Assembly (NCBI GenBank): GCA_020247395.1
Contig: JADCJC010000038.1
Span: 1-64,000, forward strand
Direction of reading: 5' to 3'
Source: Rhodocyclaceae bacterium
GTDB taxonomy: Bacteria; Pseudomonadota; Gammaproteobacteria; Burkholderiales; Usitatibacteraceae
DNA: 64,000 nucleotides
This document shows, piece after piece, positions 18,798 to 28,022 of this stretch. Numbering within the stretch: the stretch's first letter is position 1; each line of letters begins with the position of its first letter. The notes beneath the pieces are model-generated. The model had not been told where the DNA came from. It worked only from the letters and a program-made list of their open reading frames with translations, and ran no database searches. The position numbers and the translations under genes are program-made.

Positions 18798-19982
18798 TCA
18801 CTTGCGCACCCCAAACACGTGCCAGCTGGCTTTGCGGCCATAGTCTTCGACGTCCTCTTTTTGCTTGCCGAAGATCGTCTCATCGACGACCGCCTGCGCA
18901 CCGGAGACGAACATTTTTTCGCGTTGAAAGCCGACCGCTTCCATCAGGGCTTCCAGATCCATTTCGTGCATCCGGGTCCAGAAGGGTTCGTTGTTGTAAA
19001 GCGCGTCCCAGTCGCGCATGAACTGTTCAAACGGCGGCAGCCCTTCAAATTGAGGCTGCTCCAAATGCAAGCAAAGCCCACCGGGACGCAGTAGGCGGTG
19101 CGTTTCGTTGATGATGCGTTTGATCGCGGTATTTGAGGTCTCGTGCAAGAACATCGTGGTGAATACTAGATCAAAACTCCCATCCGGTTCCGGCACCTGC
19201 TCGGCGTTTGCCTGGATAAAGGTAATGTTGTTAACATCAAGTGACTTTGCTCTTGCATGGGCAAACCTTAGTAGGGGTGCCGCCACGTCGATGGCGATGA
19301 CCTCAGCTTCAGGAAACGCCTGTGCCACCGGCAGCAGGCTGTGCCCCATGCCACATCCCAAGTCAAGAATACGTTTGGGCTTTAGCTCAGGCGCGTTTTT
19401 CTTGAGCCATCCGGCCAGCGCGTGCCCTGCACCGTCGTTCAAGCGTCCGAGCCCGCCAGCGGTGGTGGCAAAAATGCCGACATCGTAGTTTGCCGCTGCC
19501 GATACATCGTCGGCAGCCAATTCGTCGATGTAGCCACCGGGCATGCAGTGAAAATCCACCTTGGCGATGTACGGCGGAACCACAAATTTTGGGTCGAGTT
19601 TAAGTTTTGGTGAGTCTGCGTTGAGTGCTGCGGCACGTTGATTGAGATCGGCGATCTGCCGCAGCACTACCTCGCGACCATTTTGTTGACGCAGCTCCAT
19701 CGATGATCGGCGCAGCGCGCTCCAAGTTTGAAAAAGGCTATTTTTCAGCATTGCGCGTCGTACTTCGTGGCGATCTCTGGGTGCGCGGCCGTGTTCTTTT
19801 TCAAACTCCGGTTTGACCTTGAGCTCGTACGCGCGGGCGTTAGCGGGAACGACGTTCGTCGCCAGATGGGTGTTGAGTTGTGCCAGGAAGTTAAACCGTG
19901 CACGATCGTCGTGGCTGGTGACGGGAGATACCCCGTGTTTGCCAACCAGGGAATAGGGCGGGGGGGAGGGCCAGCTACTCAT
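18798..19982 (-). CDS. Class I SAM-dependent methyltransferase with N-terminal extension
   Basis: 394 residues from ATG 19982, chosen for AGGAG seven bases upstream; the frame continues 23 codons further without a ribosome site. Residues about 1-160 are a helical region of unknown role (RAPRDRHEVRRAMLKNSLFQ...). The Rossmann methyltransferase follows: motif I ILDLGCGMGHSLL near 205-217, acidic loop VIAIDVAAPLLR, motif II QANAEQVPEPDGSFDLVFTT, and RLLRPGGLCLHLEQP. The substrate is unknown; small-molecule O- or C-methylation is typical of this class. First gene of the minus-strand run 19982-16729 and adjacent to the GntR regulator gene. Confidence 0.88.
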   Translation of the reverse strand: MSSWPSPPPYSLVGKHGVSPVTSHDDRARFNFLAQLNTHLATNVVPANARAYELKVKPEFEKEHGRAPRDRHEVRRAMLKNSLFQTWSALRRSSMELRQQNGREVVLRQIADLNQRAAALNADSPKLKLDPKFVVPPYIAKVDFHCMPGGYIDELAADDVSAAANYDVGIFATTAGGLGRLNDGAGHALAGWLKKNAPELKPKRILDLGCGMGHSLLPVAQAFPEAEVIAIDVAAPLLRFAHARAKSLDVNNITFIQANAEQVPEPDGSFDLVFTTMFLHETSNTAIKRIINETHRLLRPGGLCLHLEQPQFEGLPPFEQFMRDWDALYNNEPFWTRMHEMDLEALMEAVGFQREKMFVSGAQAVVDETIFGKQKEDVEDYGRKASWHVFGVRK

Positions 19983-20078
19983 CTTGATTCTCCTGCGGGA
20001 CGTTACGTGATGTGGATGAGACAAATGCGCACAAGATAGGTCGACTAACAAAAAATGGTAAATAAGGTTTACGTTAGA

Positions 20079-20801
20079 TCAAGACGTGGACTGCTTTAAA
20101 GACATCGAGTACACAAAATCCGAACCCGGATGCAGGTTGACAGCGGCAACGATCAGCTTACCGGAGGGATCGAAGTACCGTCGTGCGATACGTAGGCATA
20201 CACTCGATTTTGGTACGCCCAGTTCTAGCGCGTTTTCTGAGGGCAATGGCGCGGCGTTGATATCCTGCTCAACCATGCCTATATGGCCAATCTCCAATTC
20301 TTCGACAAGCGCGTAAACCGCGCCGCTGACTTCCATCAGACGTCTCGAAAGTGGGTCTTTGCCGCCGATGCGGTAGATGTCGGACACACAAAACGGTGCC
20401 TCGCCTTTTTGCGTGCTGCGCAGGCCATGAAGATGAATACAATCGGTGCCGACTTCGCAGCCAAGCAATTCGGCGAGTTCATCGTCGGCCGCGACAATTT
20501 CAGTGTGTTTGATGGTCAGACGCGTGTTGGCACCGTACTGCAGCAGGTCTTGTACGGAGCTGATGCTATGGTTAAAGCGCTGTCGCGAGTTCGCGATCAC
20601 CAATGTGCCCGAGCCTTGCTTACGTTCGATCATCCGATCATGGATCAATACACGTAACGCTTCTCTGGCAGTGTGACGTGAGATCTCGTAGGCGGCGCAC
20701 AGCTGTAGCTCGGTTGGCAGCAGCGTACCGACTTGGTGACGCCCTTTTTCAATGTCCCGGCGGAGCTGGTCGGCGACAGTTTGATAGCGGGGTTTTGACA
20801 T
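20079..20801 (-). CDS. GntR-family (HutC/UTRA) transcriptional repressor
   Basis: 240 residues. N-terminal winged helix-turn-helix (YQTVADQLRRDIEKGRHQVG, LLPTELQLCAAYEISRHTAREALRVL, RKQGSGTLV; about 6-68), then a UTRA ligand-binding domain (about 90-235) with ISSVQDLLQYG, DPLSRRLMEVSGAVYALVEEL and a C-terminal VNLHPGSDFVYSMSL strand. UTRA members sense small organic acids, sugars or amino-acid derivatives. It is divergent from the MmgE/PrpD gene at 20927, and a TGTCCGGACA palindrome occurs twice in that region and once before TonB receptor 2. Operators of this subfamily have GT-N4-AC symmetry, so this protein is the natural reader; that link is inference. Confidence 0.93.
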   Translation of the reverse strand: MSKPRYQTVADQLRRDIEKGRHQVGTLLPTELQLCAAYEISRHTAREALRVLIHDRMIERKQGSGTLVIANSRQRFNHSISSVQDLLQYGANTRLTIKHTEIVAADDELAELLGCEVGTDCIHLHGLRSTQKGEAPFCVSDIYRIGGKDPLSRRLMEVSGAVYALVEELEIGHIGMVEQDINAAPLPSENALELGVPKSSVCLRIARRYFDPSGKLIVAAVNLHPGSDFVYSMSLKQSTS

Positions 20802-20888
20802 TGAGTAGGTGATTACAAAGGCGAAGGATACAATAGCTTAAACGGCGGGCACAAAGATCGCTGTTGATCGCAGTTCAATGGTCTCAAT

Positions 20889-20900
20889 ATGTCCGGACAA
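20889..20900. promoter_or_regulatory. GntR-type operator, copy 1
   Basis: ATGTCCGGACAA; the 10-bp core TGTCCGGACA is a perfect palindrome. It lies upstream of the -10 box at 20915-20920, over the -35 region of the mmgE/prpD-1 promoter, 38 bp centre-to-centre from copy 2. Occupancy of both sites could loop or bracket the promoter. Confidence 0.7.
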
Positions 20901-20914
20901 CTTTATTATGCGCT

Positions 20915-20920
20915 TATAAT
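20915..20920 (+). promoter_or_regulatory. -10 box of the catabolic operon
   Basis: Perfect TATAAT between the two operator copies. No good -35 hexamer is seen at 16-18 bp spacing; that position is occupied by operator copy 1, so transcription may need weak core binding or an activator. The predicted start point is about 20927, the first base of the ATG, giving a leaderless mRNA. Confidence 0.5.
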
Positions 20921-20926
20921 GAAAAT

Positions 20927-20938
20927 ATGTCCGGACAA
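20927..20938. promoter_or_regulatory. GntR-type operator, copy 2, overlapping the start codon
   Basis: The second ATGTCCGGACAA is identical to copy 1. Its first three bases are the ATG proposed as start of the first MmgE/PrpD gene, so repressor binding would cover the transcription start and the first four codons. Confidence 0.65.
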
Positions 20939-22396
20939 ATTTATCTGAAGCGCGCGGCGAAAGCTAGCGGCAACCAACCTGTCGGCGTACAAGCCCACGA
21001 GACTGTTCTCGAGGTACTCGCGACCCGCTTGGCGGCATCGATTGATGATGCCGCCCGTAGCCGCGCCGCGCGACATGTGCTGGACTGGTTGGCCACGGCC
21101 CAGCTTGGGGTGGTTCAGCCAGCTGCATCGGGCTTCGCTGCGTTGGCGTGCGAATCCGCCCCCAACGTTTGTCGCGCCGTTGCCGGTCAATCCGTCGATT
21201 GGTGGTATGCACTGCAACTGAACGCCGCCTTGGGCAATATCATGGAGATGGACGACCTGCACCGGACCTCGATCCTTCATCCCGGACCGGTAATTGTGCC
21301 TGCTGCGATTGCAGTCGCGGAGAAAGTCGGGGCCTCCGGCGCTGAGCTGCTTGATGCGATTGTGCGCGGTTATGAAGCGACGATTCGGATCGGCCGCGCG
21401 CTGGGAACGTCGCATTACAAGTATTTTCATAACACCAGCAGTTGCGGCAGTTTTGGCGCGGCCGCGGCTGCGGCATCATTACTCAAGCTCGACCGCGCTC
21501 AAACGGTATCCGCGCTGGGGAATGCCGGCAGCCGTACCGGTGGTCTGTGGCAGATGCGGCACGAAGCTTGTGAGACTAAATCGTTGCACAATGCGATGGC
21601 GGCGCAGACAGGGGTGCAAAGTGCGCTGCTCGCGGCAAAAGGTGTGCGCGGCCCGGCACAATTACTCGAAGGGCCGCACGGGCTGTTTGCGGCAACCGCT
21701 GATCATGCCGATCCTCAGGCGGTAGTCGCGCAAATGGGGCGAGCGGATGGTTGGCTGATTCATGATGTGAGTTTCAAGCCCTGGCCGGCTTGTCGTCATG
21801 CCCATCCCGCCATTGACGCGGCATTGGCGCTCGCCAAGACCATGGCGACAAGAAGTGTAGGGCAGGCGGCTGACATCCGCGCGATTGAGGTTGCGACCTA
21901 CAAGAGCGCCATCGATTTTTGCAACAAGCCGAAGCCGACGACGGAGGCCGAAGCGAAGTTTAGTTTGCAGCATTCCGTAGCGGTCGCGCTGCTGCGCGGT
22001 CTGGCTGGCGAGGTACCGCAACTCATCGACTTTGCGCCTTCAAATTTGGCCGTTGCAAATGTCGTGGCGTTACGCGATCGGGTGGGTGCGGTTGAAGATG
22101 TCGGCCTAACCAGCGTTTTCCCTAATCACTACGCCGCGCGATTGAAGGTCACAATGGCCAATGGTAACGTCCTCAGCCACTTGCAAAAAGACGCGTGGGG
22201 AGATCCCGAGTTACCACTTTCGCAAGAGGGGCTGCAGGCAAAGTTCGTCATGTTGTTTGATGCCGCCGGTGTTGAACCTGATGTTACGCAGACTTTACTG
22301 ACGGCGACGTTGGCATTGCCTATGTATGCAAAAGTCTCCGACTGGACCGCACTGTGGCCTAGGGTTGTTTCTCCACATTCGGCGCGGCAGATATGA
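20927..22396 (+). CDS. MmgE/PrpD family protein 1
   Basis: 489 residues from ATG 20927. A longer frame opens at a TTG 63 bp upstream but would run through promoter and operator sequences. The fold is that of 2-methylcitrate dehydratase PrpD, MmgE and cis-aconitate decarboxylase: N-terminal helical domain (ETVLEVLATRLAASIDDAARS, RHVLDWLATAQLG), the EMDDLHRTSILHPGPVIVPAAIA signature with Asp/His residues at the usual active site, and SFKPWPACRHAHPAIDAALAL. The family acts on small di- and tricarboxylic acids by dehydration, decarboxylation or epimerisation. It overlaps the next gene by ATGA, so the two MmgE/PrpD proteins are probably made together and may form a heteromer. Substrate unknown. 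Confidence 0.92.
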   Translation: MSGQIYLKRAAKASGNQPVGVQAHETVLEVLATRLAASIDDAARSRAARHVLDWLATAQLGVVQPAASGFAALACESAPNVCRAVAGQSVDWWYALQLNAALGNIMEMDDLHRTSILHPGPVIVPAAIAVAEKVGASGAELLDAIVRGYEATIRIGRALGTSHYKYFHNTSSCGSFGAAAAAASLLKLDRAQTVSALGNAGSRTGGLWQMRHEACETKSLHNAMAAQTGVQSALLAAKGVRGPAQLLEGPHGLFAATADHADPQAVVAQMGRADGWLIHDVSFKPWPACRHAHPAIDAALALAKTMATRSVGQAADIRAIEVATYKSAIDFCNKPKPTTEAEAKFSLQHSVAVALLRGLAGEVPQLIDFAPSNLAVANVVALRDRVGAVEDVGLTSVFPNHYAARLKVTMANGNVLSHLQKDAWGDPELPLSQEGLQAKFVMLFDAAGVEPDVTQTLLTATLALPMYAKVSDWTALWPRVVSPHSARQI

Positions 22397-23799
22397 CTGT
22401 AGCGACACAAAGGCCGGCGGGAGCCGATCACGTCGGGCGAATCGTGCAGCATGTCTTGATGCATGCAGACCCGAACAGCGTGCCGCTCGCCGCACGCAAC
22501 GCAGCAAGAATGTTTATGTTCGACAGTATCGGCGTTGCGCTTGCTGGCGCATCCGTGGCCGAGTCTTCGCTGGTTCGCCGCGCCGCACTGACGTGGGGAA
22601 AAAGTGGCGGACGGGGCTGCGATGCGAGCGTTTGGGGCAGCAGTGAACAACTGCCAGCACCTTCAGCGGCCATGGTTAACGCATTTCATATCCACAATCA
22701 AGAATTCGATTGTGTGCATGAAAAAGCGGTGGTGCATCCGATGGCGGTGATCCTTGCCGCACTGATGGCGTATGCAGAGCGTGATGGCCAAGTATCAGGC
22801 GCAAAGTTCTTGGCCGCACTTGCCATCGCTGTCGATGTTGCGACCGTGATCGGCATGACCGCCACCAAGCCGATTCGTTTCTTTCGTCCTGCGCACTGTG
22901 GATGTCTGGGGGCGGCAATTGGTATGGCTTATCTGGCCGAGATGGACGAAGTCGGCATCAAAAACACGCTGGGGCTCGCCTACAGTCAGCTGGCGGGAAC
23001 GATGCAGGCGCATATTGAAGGTACGCCAACACTCGCCTTACAAGTGGCCTTTGCCGCGCGGTCGGCGGTCAACGCTGTTGATCTCGCCGCACTCGGTTTT
23101 TGTGCACCGCACGATGTGGTGGACGGCAAGTATGGTTATTTGGCATTGATCGAAGACGGAGCCGCCAACCTTGCGTCGTTTGCCGAACTTGGCAAGGTTT
23201 GGCAAATCACACTTGTTTCTCACAAACCCTACCCGACAGGGCGCGCGGCACAAGGTGGCATTTCCGCGTTGCAAAACGCCATGCAAGAACATGACCTTGC
23301 CGCTGACGATGTGGTCTCGGTAGTGTTGCACGCACCGCCGCTGATTCGCCAACTGGTTGATCGGCCCTATCGCGACCGGATGGCAACAAACTACGCGCGA
23401 CTGTGTCTCCCTTATTTGCTCGCGCTGGTCTTGCGCGATGGCAAAGTTGGGCTGGATGCGTATAACGAAACGAATCTGCGAGATTCACAATTGCGGGTGT
23501 TGGCAAGCCGAATCAGCGTTATTGCTGATACCAATACCGACCCGAACGCCCTGACGCCGCAGGCGCTCACGTTAAGCTTGGTCGGCAATCGCCGCGTGTC
23601 AGTTGATATTGCAGTCGTGTATGGCTCACCTGAGGCCCCAATGACCAGCGATGCGCAGCGGGAGAAGTTTGTCGCTTGTTGTCGACACGCCCCTGCACCG
23701 CTTTCAATGGACCAAATAAGATCGCTGATGGGGACGTTAAACAATATTGACGGCGCGACTAATGTTGCATCGTTCATCGCGCATACGGTGGATGGCTAG
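22393..23799 (+). CDS. MmgE/PrpD family protein 2
   Basis: 468 residues; ATG overlaps the stop of the preceding gene (ATGA), implying translational coupling. Same fold as protein 1 but clearly diverged: HVLMHADPNSVPLAARNAARMFMFDSIGVALAG at the N-terminus, then FHIHNQEFDCVHEKAVVHPMAVILAALMAYAERDG in place of the EMDDLHR segment, and LVSHKPYPTGRAAQGGISALQ in place of the KPWPACRHAHPA motif. The His-Pro of the catalytic loop is kept, whereas the second basic motif is altered. Two unequal copies suggest either sequential steps on one substrate or a catalytic plus regulatory subunit. Confidence 0.9.
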   Translation: MTVATQRPAGADHVGRIVQHVLMHADPNSVPLAARNAARMFMFDSIGVALAGASVAESSLVRRAALTWGKSGGRGCDASVWGSSEQLPAPSAAMVNAFHIHNQEFDCVHEKAVVHPMAVILAALMAYAERDGQVSGAKFLAALAIAVDVATVIGMTATKPIRFFRPAHCGCLGAAIGMAYLAEMDEVGIKNTLGLAYSQLAGTMQAHIEGTPTLALQVAFAARSAVNAVDLAALGFCAPHDVVDGKYGYLALIEDGAANLASFAELGKVWQITLVSHKPYPTGRAAQGGISALQNAMQEHDLAADDVVSVVLHAPPLIRQLVDRPYRDRMATNYARLCLPYLLALVLRDGKVGLDAYNETNLRDSQLRVLASRISVIADTNTDPNALTPQALTLSLVGNRRVSVDIAVVYGSPEAPMTSDAQREKFVACCRHAPAPLSMDQIRSLMGTLNNIDGATNVASFIAHTVDG

Positions 23800-23859
23800 T
23801 CAACCCGGTTTCTCCTTTCCAATATCAGCGTGCGTTTAACTTAACCTAACCACTTCACC

Positions 23860-25260
23860 ATGTCCCAGCTACTGTATTTCGATTCGTTCGACTGGCATTC
23901 GTTAAAGCAGGCCTATCCACTCGGCGAGGATTTTATGGCGCGTTACCGCGGGATCAGTCGCGACCATTTGTTTGCCATCCAAGACGCGCAGTTCAAGCGG
24001 TGTATTGCGCGCGGTTGGGAGATCCCGTTCTATCAGCGGCTGTGGGGAGCCAAGGGCATACAGGCGGGTGACATAAGAGGGCTGGAGGATATCGCCAAAC
24101 TCCCGACGTTTTCAAAGACAGAATTGATGGAAAGCGTTGAGTTGGTACCGCCATTAGGTGACTATCACGGGCTGGATAGTTACGATGACGCGACCCGACC
24201 ACCTATGATTTTGCATACCACCAGTGGCACTACTGGACGGCCACAGCCGTTGGTGTTTGGCCCACGCGGGCGCGAGATTCAAAACCTGTTGCTTGGTCGC
24301 GCCTATACGTTTCAGGGCATAGGCCACGGCGATACGGTGCACTCGGTGTATGGACACGGTTTGATTAACGGTGGGCACTATGTGCGCGAAGCCGTGTTGC
24401 ATTACACCCGCGCGGTGTTTTTGTCGGCTGGAACGGGTGTTGAGACGCGTTCCCTGCAGCAAGTACAAATCATGCGTGATTTTGGCGTAACTGCTGTCGT
24501 TGGCTTCGCGGACTACATCAAAAAACTTGCGGAAGTCGCGCACCAATCTGGCATCGTGCCGGGGCGCGATATCCCGGTCAAGCGAATCTCTGGCCACTTG
24601 GGGCGCGAATCCCGCGAGGCGCTGTCCGCGTCGTGGGGCGACTGTGAAGTGTTTGATTGGTATGGCGTTGGTGATACCGGGTTGATTGCCGCCGAGGGGC
24701 CCGATCACGACGGCCTGTATGTCATGGAAGACGCGCAGTACGTAGAAATTGGCGACGTCGATACGGACCTGCCGGTTGCGGATGGTGAAAATGGCAACTT
24801 GATTGTCACGTGTTTGTATAAAGATGATATCTACCCCTGTATTCGCTTCAACACGAAAGACGTTTCGGCCGTGAAGACGGGTGGCTCCGCAATTGACCTC
24901 GGCTTTAAACGCATTGAAGGCTTCCTCGGTCGCTCCGACAACATGATCAAACTTCGTGGCATCAATATTTATCCGCAGGGTTTGGCGCCGGTACTGGAGC
25001 AAAACAATTCCTACGCGGGGGAATTTGTGTGTGTGGCCGAGCGCGGTGCCGATGGACGGGACGAATTAACGGTGCGCGTCGAAGTCAAAGCTGGTTTTGC
25101 GGCGGATGCGGGTTTGGTGAGTGCGTTTGAAGAACTGTTGAAGCAGCGTTTTGGTGTGCAGATGAAGGTGACGTTGGATAAGCCCGGCACACTTGCGCCG
25201 CTGACCGGCATTGAAACAAGGCAGAAGCCGATTCGTTTGATCGATAATCGTTTCAACTAG
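23860..25260 (+). CDS. Phenylacetate-CoA ligase-like (PaaK family) acyl-CoA synthetase
   Basis: 466 residues. AMP-forming acid:CoA ligase of the adenylate-forming superfamily, in the PaaK branch that activates aryl- and arylacetic acids. The phosphate-binding loop TSGTTGRPQPLVFG is at 121-134; the adenine-binding motif reads VFDWYGVGDTG; the hinge and C-terminal lid contain GRSDNMIKLRGINIYPQGL. The length, a little above the 430 of PaaK, is normal for the wider family. About 60 bp separate it from the second MmgE/PrpD gene, so it is probably in the same operon. It implies that the pathway substrate or an intermediate is a carboxylic acid that must become a CoA thioester. Confidence 0.93.
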   Translation: MSQLLYFDSFDWHSLKQAYPLGEDFMARYRGISRDHLFAIQDAQFKRCIARGWEIPFYQRLWGAKGIQAGDIRGLEDIAKLPTFSKTELMESVELVPPLGDYHGLDSYDDATRPPMILHTTSGTTGRPQPLVFGPRGREIQNLLLGRAYTFQGIGHGDTVHSVYGHGLINGGHYVREAVLHYTRAVFLSAGTGVETRSLQQVQIMRDFGVTAVVGFADYIKKLAEVAHQSGIVPGRDIPVKRISGHLGRESREALSASWGDCEVFDWYGVGDTGLIAAEGPDHDGLYVMEDAQYVEIGDVDTDLPVADGENGNLIVTCLYKDDIYPCIRFNTKDVSAVKTGGSAIDLGFKRIEGFLGRSDNMIKLRGINIYPQGLAPVLEQNNSYAGEFVCVAERGADGRDELTVRVEVKAGFAADAGLVSAFEELLKQRFGVQMKVTLDKPGTLAPLTGIETRQKPIRLIDNRFN

Positions 25261-25281
25261 TGTCCTGAGAACACATCCGGC

Positions 25282-26553
25282 GTGATCGACTTTTCCAAAG
25301 TAGTCCAAGACGTCAAGCTACGCGACCGCGAGGTGGGCGCGTTTATGGCATTTTCGGAAAGTCCAAAGGCCAGAATTGACGGGCAGTTTCAGGCAAAAAG
25401 TGATGAAAACGCCCTACAGGATTGGACTTTTGCCATTAAGTCGAATATTGCCGTGGCGGGGCTTGCACATACGGCGGGAATTGGGGGTTACCGCGCGCGC
25501 ATTGCGGCGAAGGATGCTGCCTGCGTGGCACGGCTACGCGCAGCAGGCGCGGCCATCATCGGCACCGTGAATATGGAAGAGGCCGCACTTGGTGCTGTCA
25601 CCAACAATCCATACTTTGGCAAGACGCACAACCCGCTTCGTCACGGCTACACCGCAGGTGGGTCGAGTGGCGGCAGTGCAGCGGCGGTGGCGGCTCACAT
25701 GGTGCGCGTGGCGCTTGGCACCGACACCATGGGCTCGTGTCGAATACCTGCGGCCTATTGCGGCGTGGTTGGCTTTAAGCCCAGTTACGGTCGCATCGGC
25801 ATGCGCGGGGTGGAACCATTGTCGCGCAGGCTCGATCATGTCGGCATTCTCGCCAATACTGTTGCCGACGTGCGTGACGTGTTTGCCGTGCTCGATTTTT
25901 TTGATGCAAATGACGCTTGTGCCCGTCAGTACGATAACGCGCCCGCGACTCGGGTCAAACCGGCGCGCCTTGCCGTACTTGACGAAGCATCACGTGCCGG
26001 TCTCGACGCCGATGTGCGTCGCGACTACGAAAGCGCGTTGGACACAATTGTGCGTGCGGGGTATCCGCTGACAACACGTGCAGTCAACCAAACCAAATTA
26101 GCGGCCGCACGGCGCGCCGGTTTACTCATCTGTGAGGCTGAACTTTCGGTTACCTTGGCCGACTTGCTGGCCAAGGACGATCAGGGCGTGTCTGCACATT
26201 TGCGCAAACTTATCGCTTTTGGAGCGGCCAAGTCGGCGGCGGATATCTCAATTGCGCATGCTGCCATTGATGCCGCTGCGTCGGTGTTGCGTGACCAGTT
26301 AGCCGACGTTGATGCGCTATGTTGGCCCACCGCACCGCAAACTGCATTTGACTTTTCGGCACCGATTCCCGCGAACCAGGCCGACTTCACCTGTCTGGCC
26401 AATTTCACCGGTGCACCCGCAATCAGCCTGCCAATACCCGGCTTGCCGGGTAGCATGCCGAGTGGCTTGCAACTGATGATGGCACCTGGCTGTGATGCAG
26501 CTCTGCTCGACCTCGCCGATTTGCTCGCAACAATAGTAGAGTCCAACCGATGA
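25282..26553 (+). CDS. Amidase-signature family hydrolase
   Basis: 423 residues from a GTG start 22 bp after the CoA ligase gene. Ser-cisSer-Lys hydrolase: Lys in FAIKSNIAV (about residue 53), the Gly/Ser block YTAGGSSGGSAAAVAA with the cis-Ser near 128, and the nucleophile Ser near 152 in GTDTMGSCRIPAAYCGVVGFKPSYG. The usual GG before the nucleophile is MG here. Related enzymes are AtzF/allophanate hydrolase, GatA and various aryl- and malonamidases. Placement suggests it releases an acid, then activated by the adjacent ligase, from an amide, or removes ammonia from an intermediate. Specificity cannot be read from sequence. Confidence 0.93.
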   Translation: MIDFSKVVQDVKLRDREVGAFMAFSESPKARIDGQFQAKSDENALQDWTFAIKSNIAVAGLAHTAGIGGYRARIAAKDAACVARLRAAGAAIIGTVNMEEAALGAVTNNPYFGKTHNPLRHGYTAGGSSGGSAAAVAAHMVRVALGTDTMGSCRIPAAYCGVVGFKPSYGRIGMRGVEPLSRRLDHVGILANTVADVRDVFAVLDFFDANDACARQYDNAPATRVKPARLAVLDEASRAGLDADVRRDYESALDTIVRAGYPLTTRAVNQTKLAAARRAGLLICEAELSVTLADLLAKDDQGVSAHLRKLIAFGAAKSAADISIAHAAIDAAASVLRDQLADVDALCWPTAPQTAFDFSAPIPANQADFTCLANFTGAPAISLPIPGLPGSMPSGLQLMMAPGCDAALLDLADLLATIVESNR

Positions 26554-26587
26554 AGCGCAATACAACGCCTGACCAGGAGAATTTGCC

Positions 26588-27844
26588 ATGACCGATACGC
26601 CGATCCCGTTGGCCACCAAACCGAACACGGTTTACCCGTGGGTAATGGCCATCATGGCCATGCTGCTGTTGTTAGTGACCAACGGCCTAACCACCACTGG
26701 TATCACTGCCTTCGATAGCTCGCTGTTAAAGGAATTCGGCTGGTCGCGCGGTGAGTTGAAGTTTCGCGACCTGTTGACGCTGGTTGTCGCCGGGTTGTGT
26801 GCGCCGTTTGCGGGCGCGATGATTGATCGTTTTGGGGTGCGGCGATTGATGATGCTGGGACTGGGCATATTTGCCGTGCTGTATTTCTTCTACGGCCAGA
26901 TTCAGGACAAAACCCATCTCTACGCGATTCATTTTGGATTCGGCATTATTCTGGTAATGGCGGGAATCAATGTCGCGGTCATCCTTGCCTCGCAGTGGTT
27001 TGTGAAACATCGCGGCACAGCAGTTGGCCTCGCGGTTGTTGGCAGCAGCTTGGGTGGAATCGTACTCCCGCCGCTGATCATTAGCTTAATCGGCAGCTAC
27101 GGCTGGCGTCATGCGTTCGGCATCGTCGCCATCATTCCGGTGGCATTCATGCTCCTGACATGGTGGCTGGTGCGCACACCTGCTGAGAAAAATACGGTGC
27201 CGTTGGGCCACGGCGTACCGAACAAATCCGCTGCCGCGCCGTCGCCGAATGACTTGCGTTACAAAGAAGCCTTAAAGACGCGCAGCTTCTGGGCGCTGTC
27301 GTTTGTCGCAATGGCCACCTTTTATTCGGTACTGGCCGTGGTCGCACACTTGATTCTGTATGTCATTCCACTGGGGTTTGATCCCAAATACGCGCTCGGC
27401 TTGTTGTTCCTTCCAGGCCTGTTTAGCAAATTTTTGTTTGGTTTCCTAGCAGACATCCTGCCGCCGAAATGGGTATTCCGCGGCAACCTCTTCATCATGC
27501 TGATCGGCATGGTGCTGCTTGTCACCTTCGACAAAGATTTGGTCAAAGCCGCCGTTGTCATCATCGGCTTTGGCTGGGGTGGGGCGTATACCCTCATTCA
27601 GTTGCAGGCGATTAACAATTTCGGCTTGACTGACGCGGGCAAGATATTGGGAACCATCACCATGATGGATGCCATCGCCGGTGGGCTCGGCATTTGGCTC
27701 ACGGGCGTGTTGTTTGACAAGTTCGGCAACTATCATGTTGCGTTTTACATCCTGTGCACCCTCGTGGCGGCGGCGTTTTTGATGAGCTTCTTTGTTAAAC
27801 GCGAAATCAAAGAATTCAAGGAGGCGTCGCAGGCAGCGGGCTGA
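26588..27844 (+). CDS. MFS transporter, monocarboxylate/oxalate-formate-like
   Basis: 418 residues with 12 predicted membrane helices and AGGAG upstream of the ATG. The N-terminal half has GWSRGELKFRDLLTLVVAGLCAPFAG and the cytoplasmic loop AMIDRFGVRRLMMLG between helices 2 and 3, typical of the OFA/MCT-like branch of the major facilitator superfamily, whose members usually move small carboxylates. A charged loop (about 195-220) splits the two halves. Last gene of the plus-strand operon 20927-27844, so it most likely imports the acid or amide processed by the enzymes. Confidence 0.92.
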   Translation: MTDTPIPLATKPNTVYPWVMAIMAMLLLLVTNGLTTTGITAFDSSLLKEFGWSRGELKFRDLLTLVVAGLCAPFAGAMIDRFGVRRLMMLGLGIFAVLYFFYGQIQDKTHLYAIHFGFGIILVMAGINVAVILASQWFVKHRGTAVGLAVVGSSLGGIVLPPLIISLIGSYGWRHAFGIVAIIPVAFMLLTWWLVRTPAEKNTVPLGHGVPNKSAAAPSPNDLRYKEALKTRSFWALSFVAMATFYSVLAVVAHLILYVIPLGFDPKYALGLLFLPGLFSKFLFGFLADILPPKWVFRGNLFIMLIGMVLLVTFDKDLVKAAVVIIGFGWGGAYTLIQLQAINNFGLTDAGKILGTITMMDAIAGGLGIWLTGVLFDKFGNYHVAFYILCTLVAAAFLMSFFVKREIKEFKEASQAAG

Positions 27845-27997
27845 CGCGTCATACCGTTTGCCGACGGGATTGCGGAAGTACGTGACAAACCCAGTGGCCG
27901 ATGGCGAGGATACGCTTGCCGGCACCGTGTCGAATACGTAACGCGGCTTCGCTGTTGGCGAGCCGCTTGCCGAGCGCTTCAGCCGGGTGTCGCGGCG

Positions 27998-28021
27998 CAA
28001 TGTTGTGTGCATGCAACATTG
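27998..28021 (+). repeat. Stem-loop just upstream of the receptor promoter
   Basis: CAATGTTG and CAACATTG form an 8-bp stem around an 8-nt loop and are followed by TTT, which already belongs to the -35 region. It may be a weak terminator for the upstream operon that also insulates the receptor promoter, or a second operator. Confidence 0.4.
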
Positions 28022-28022
28022 T

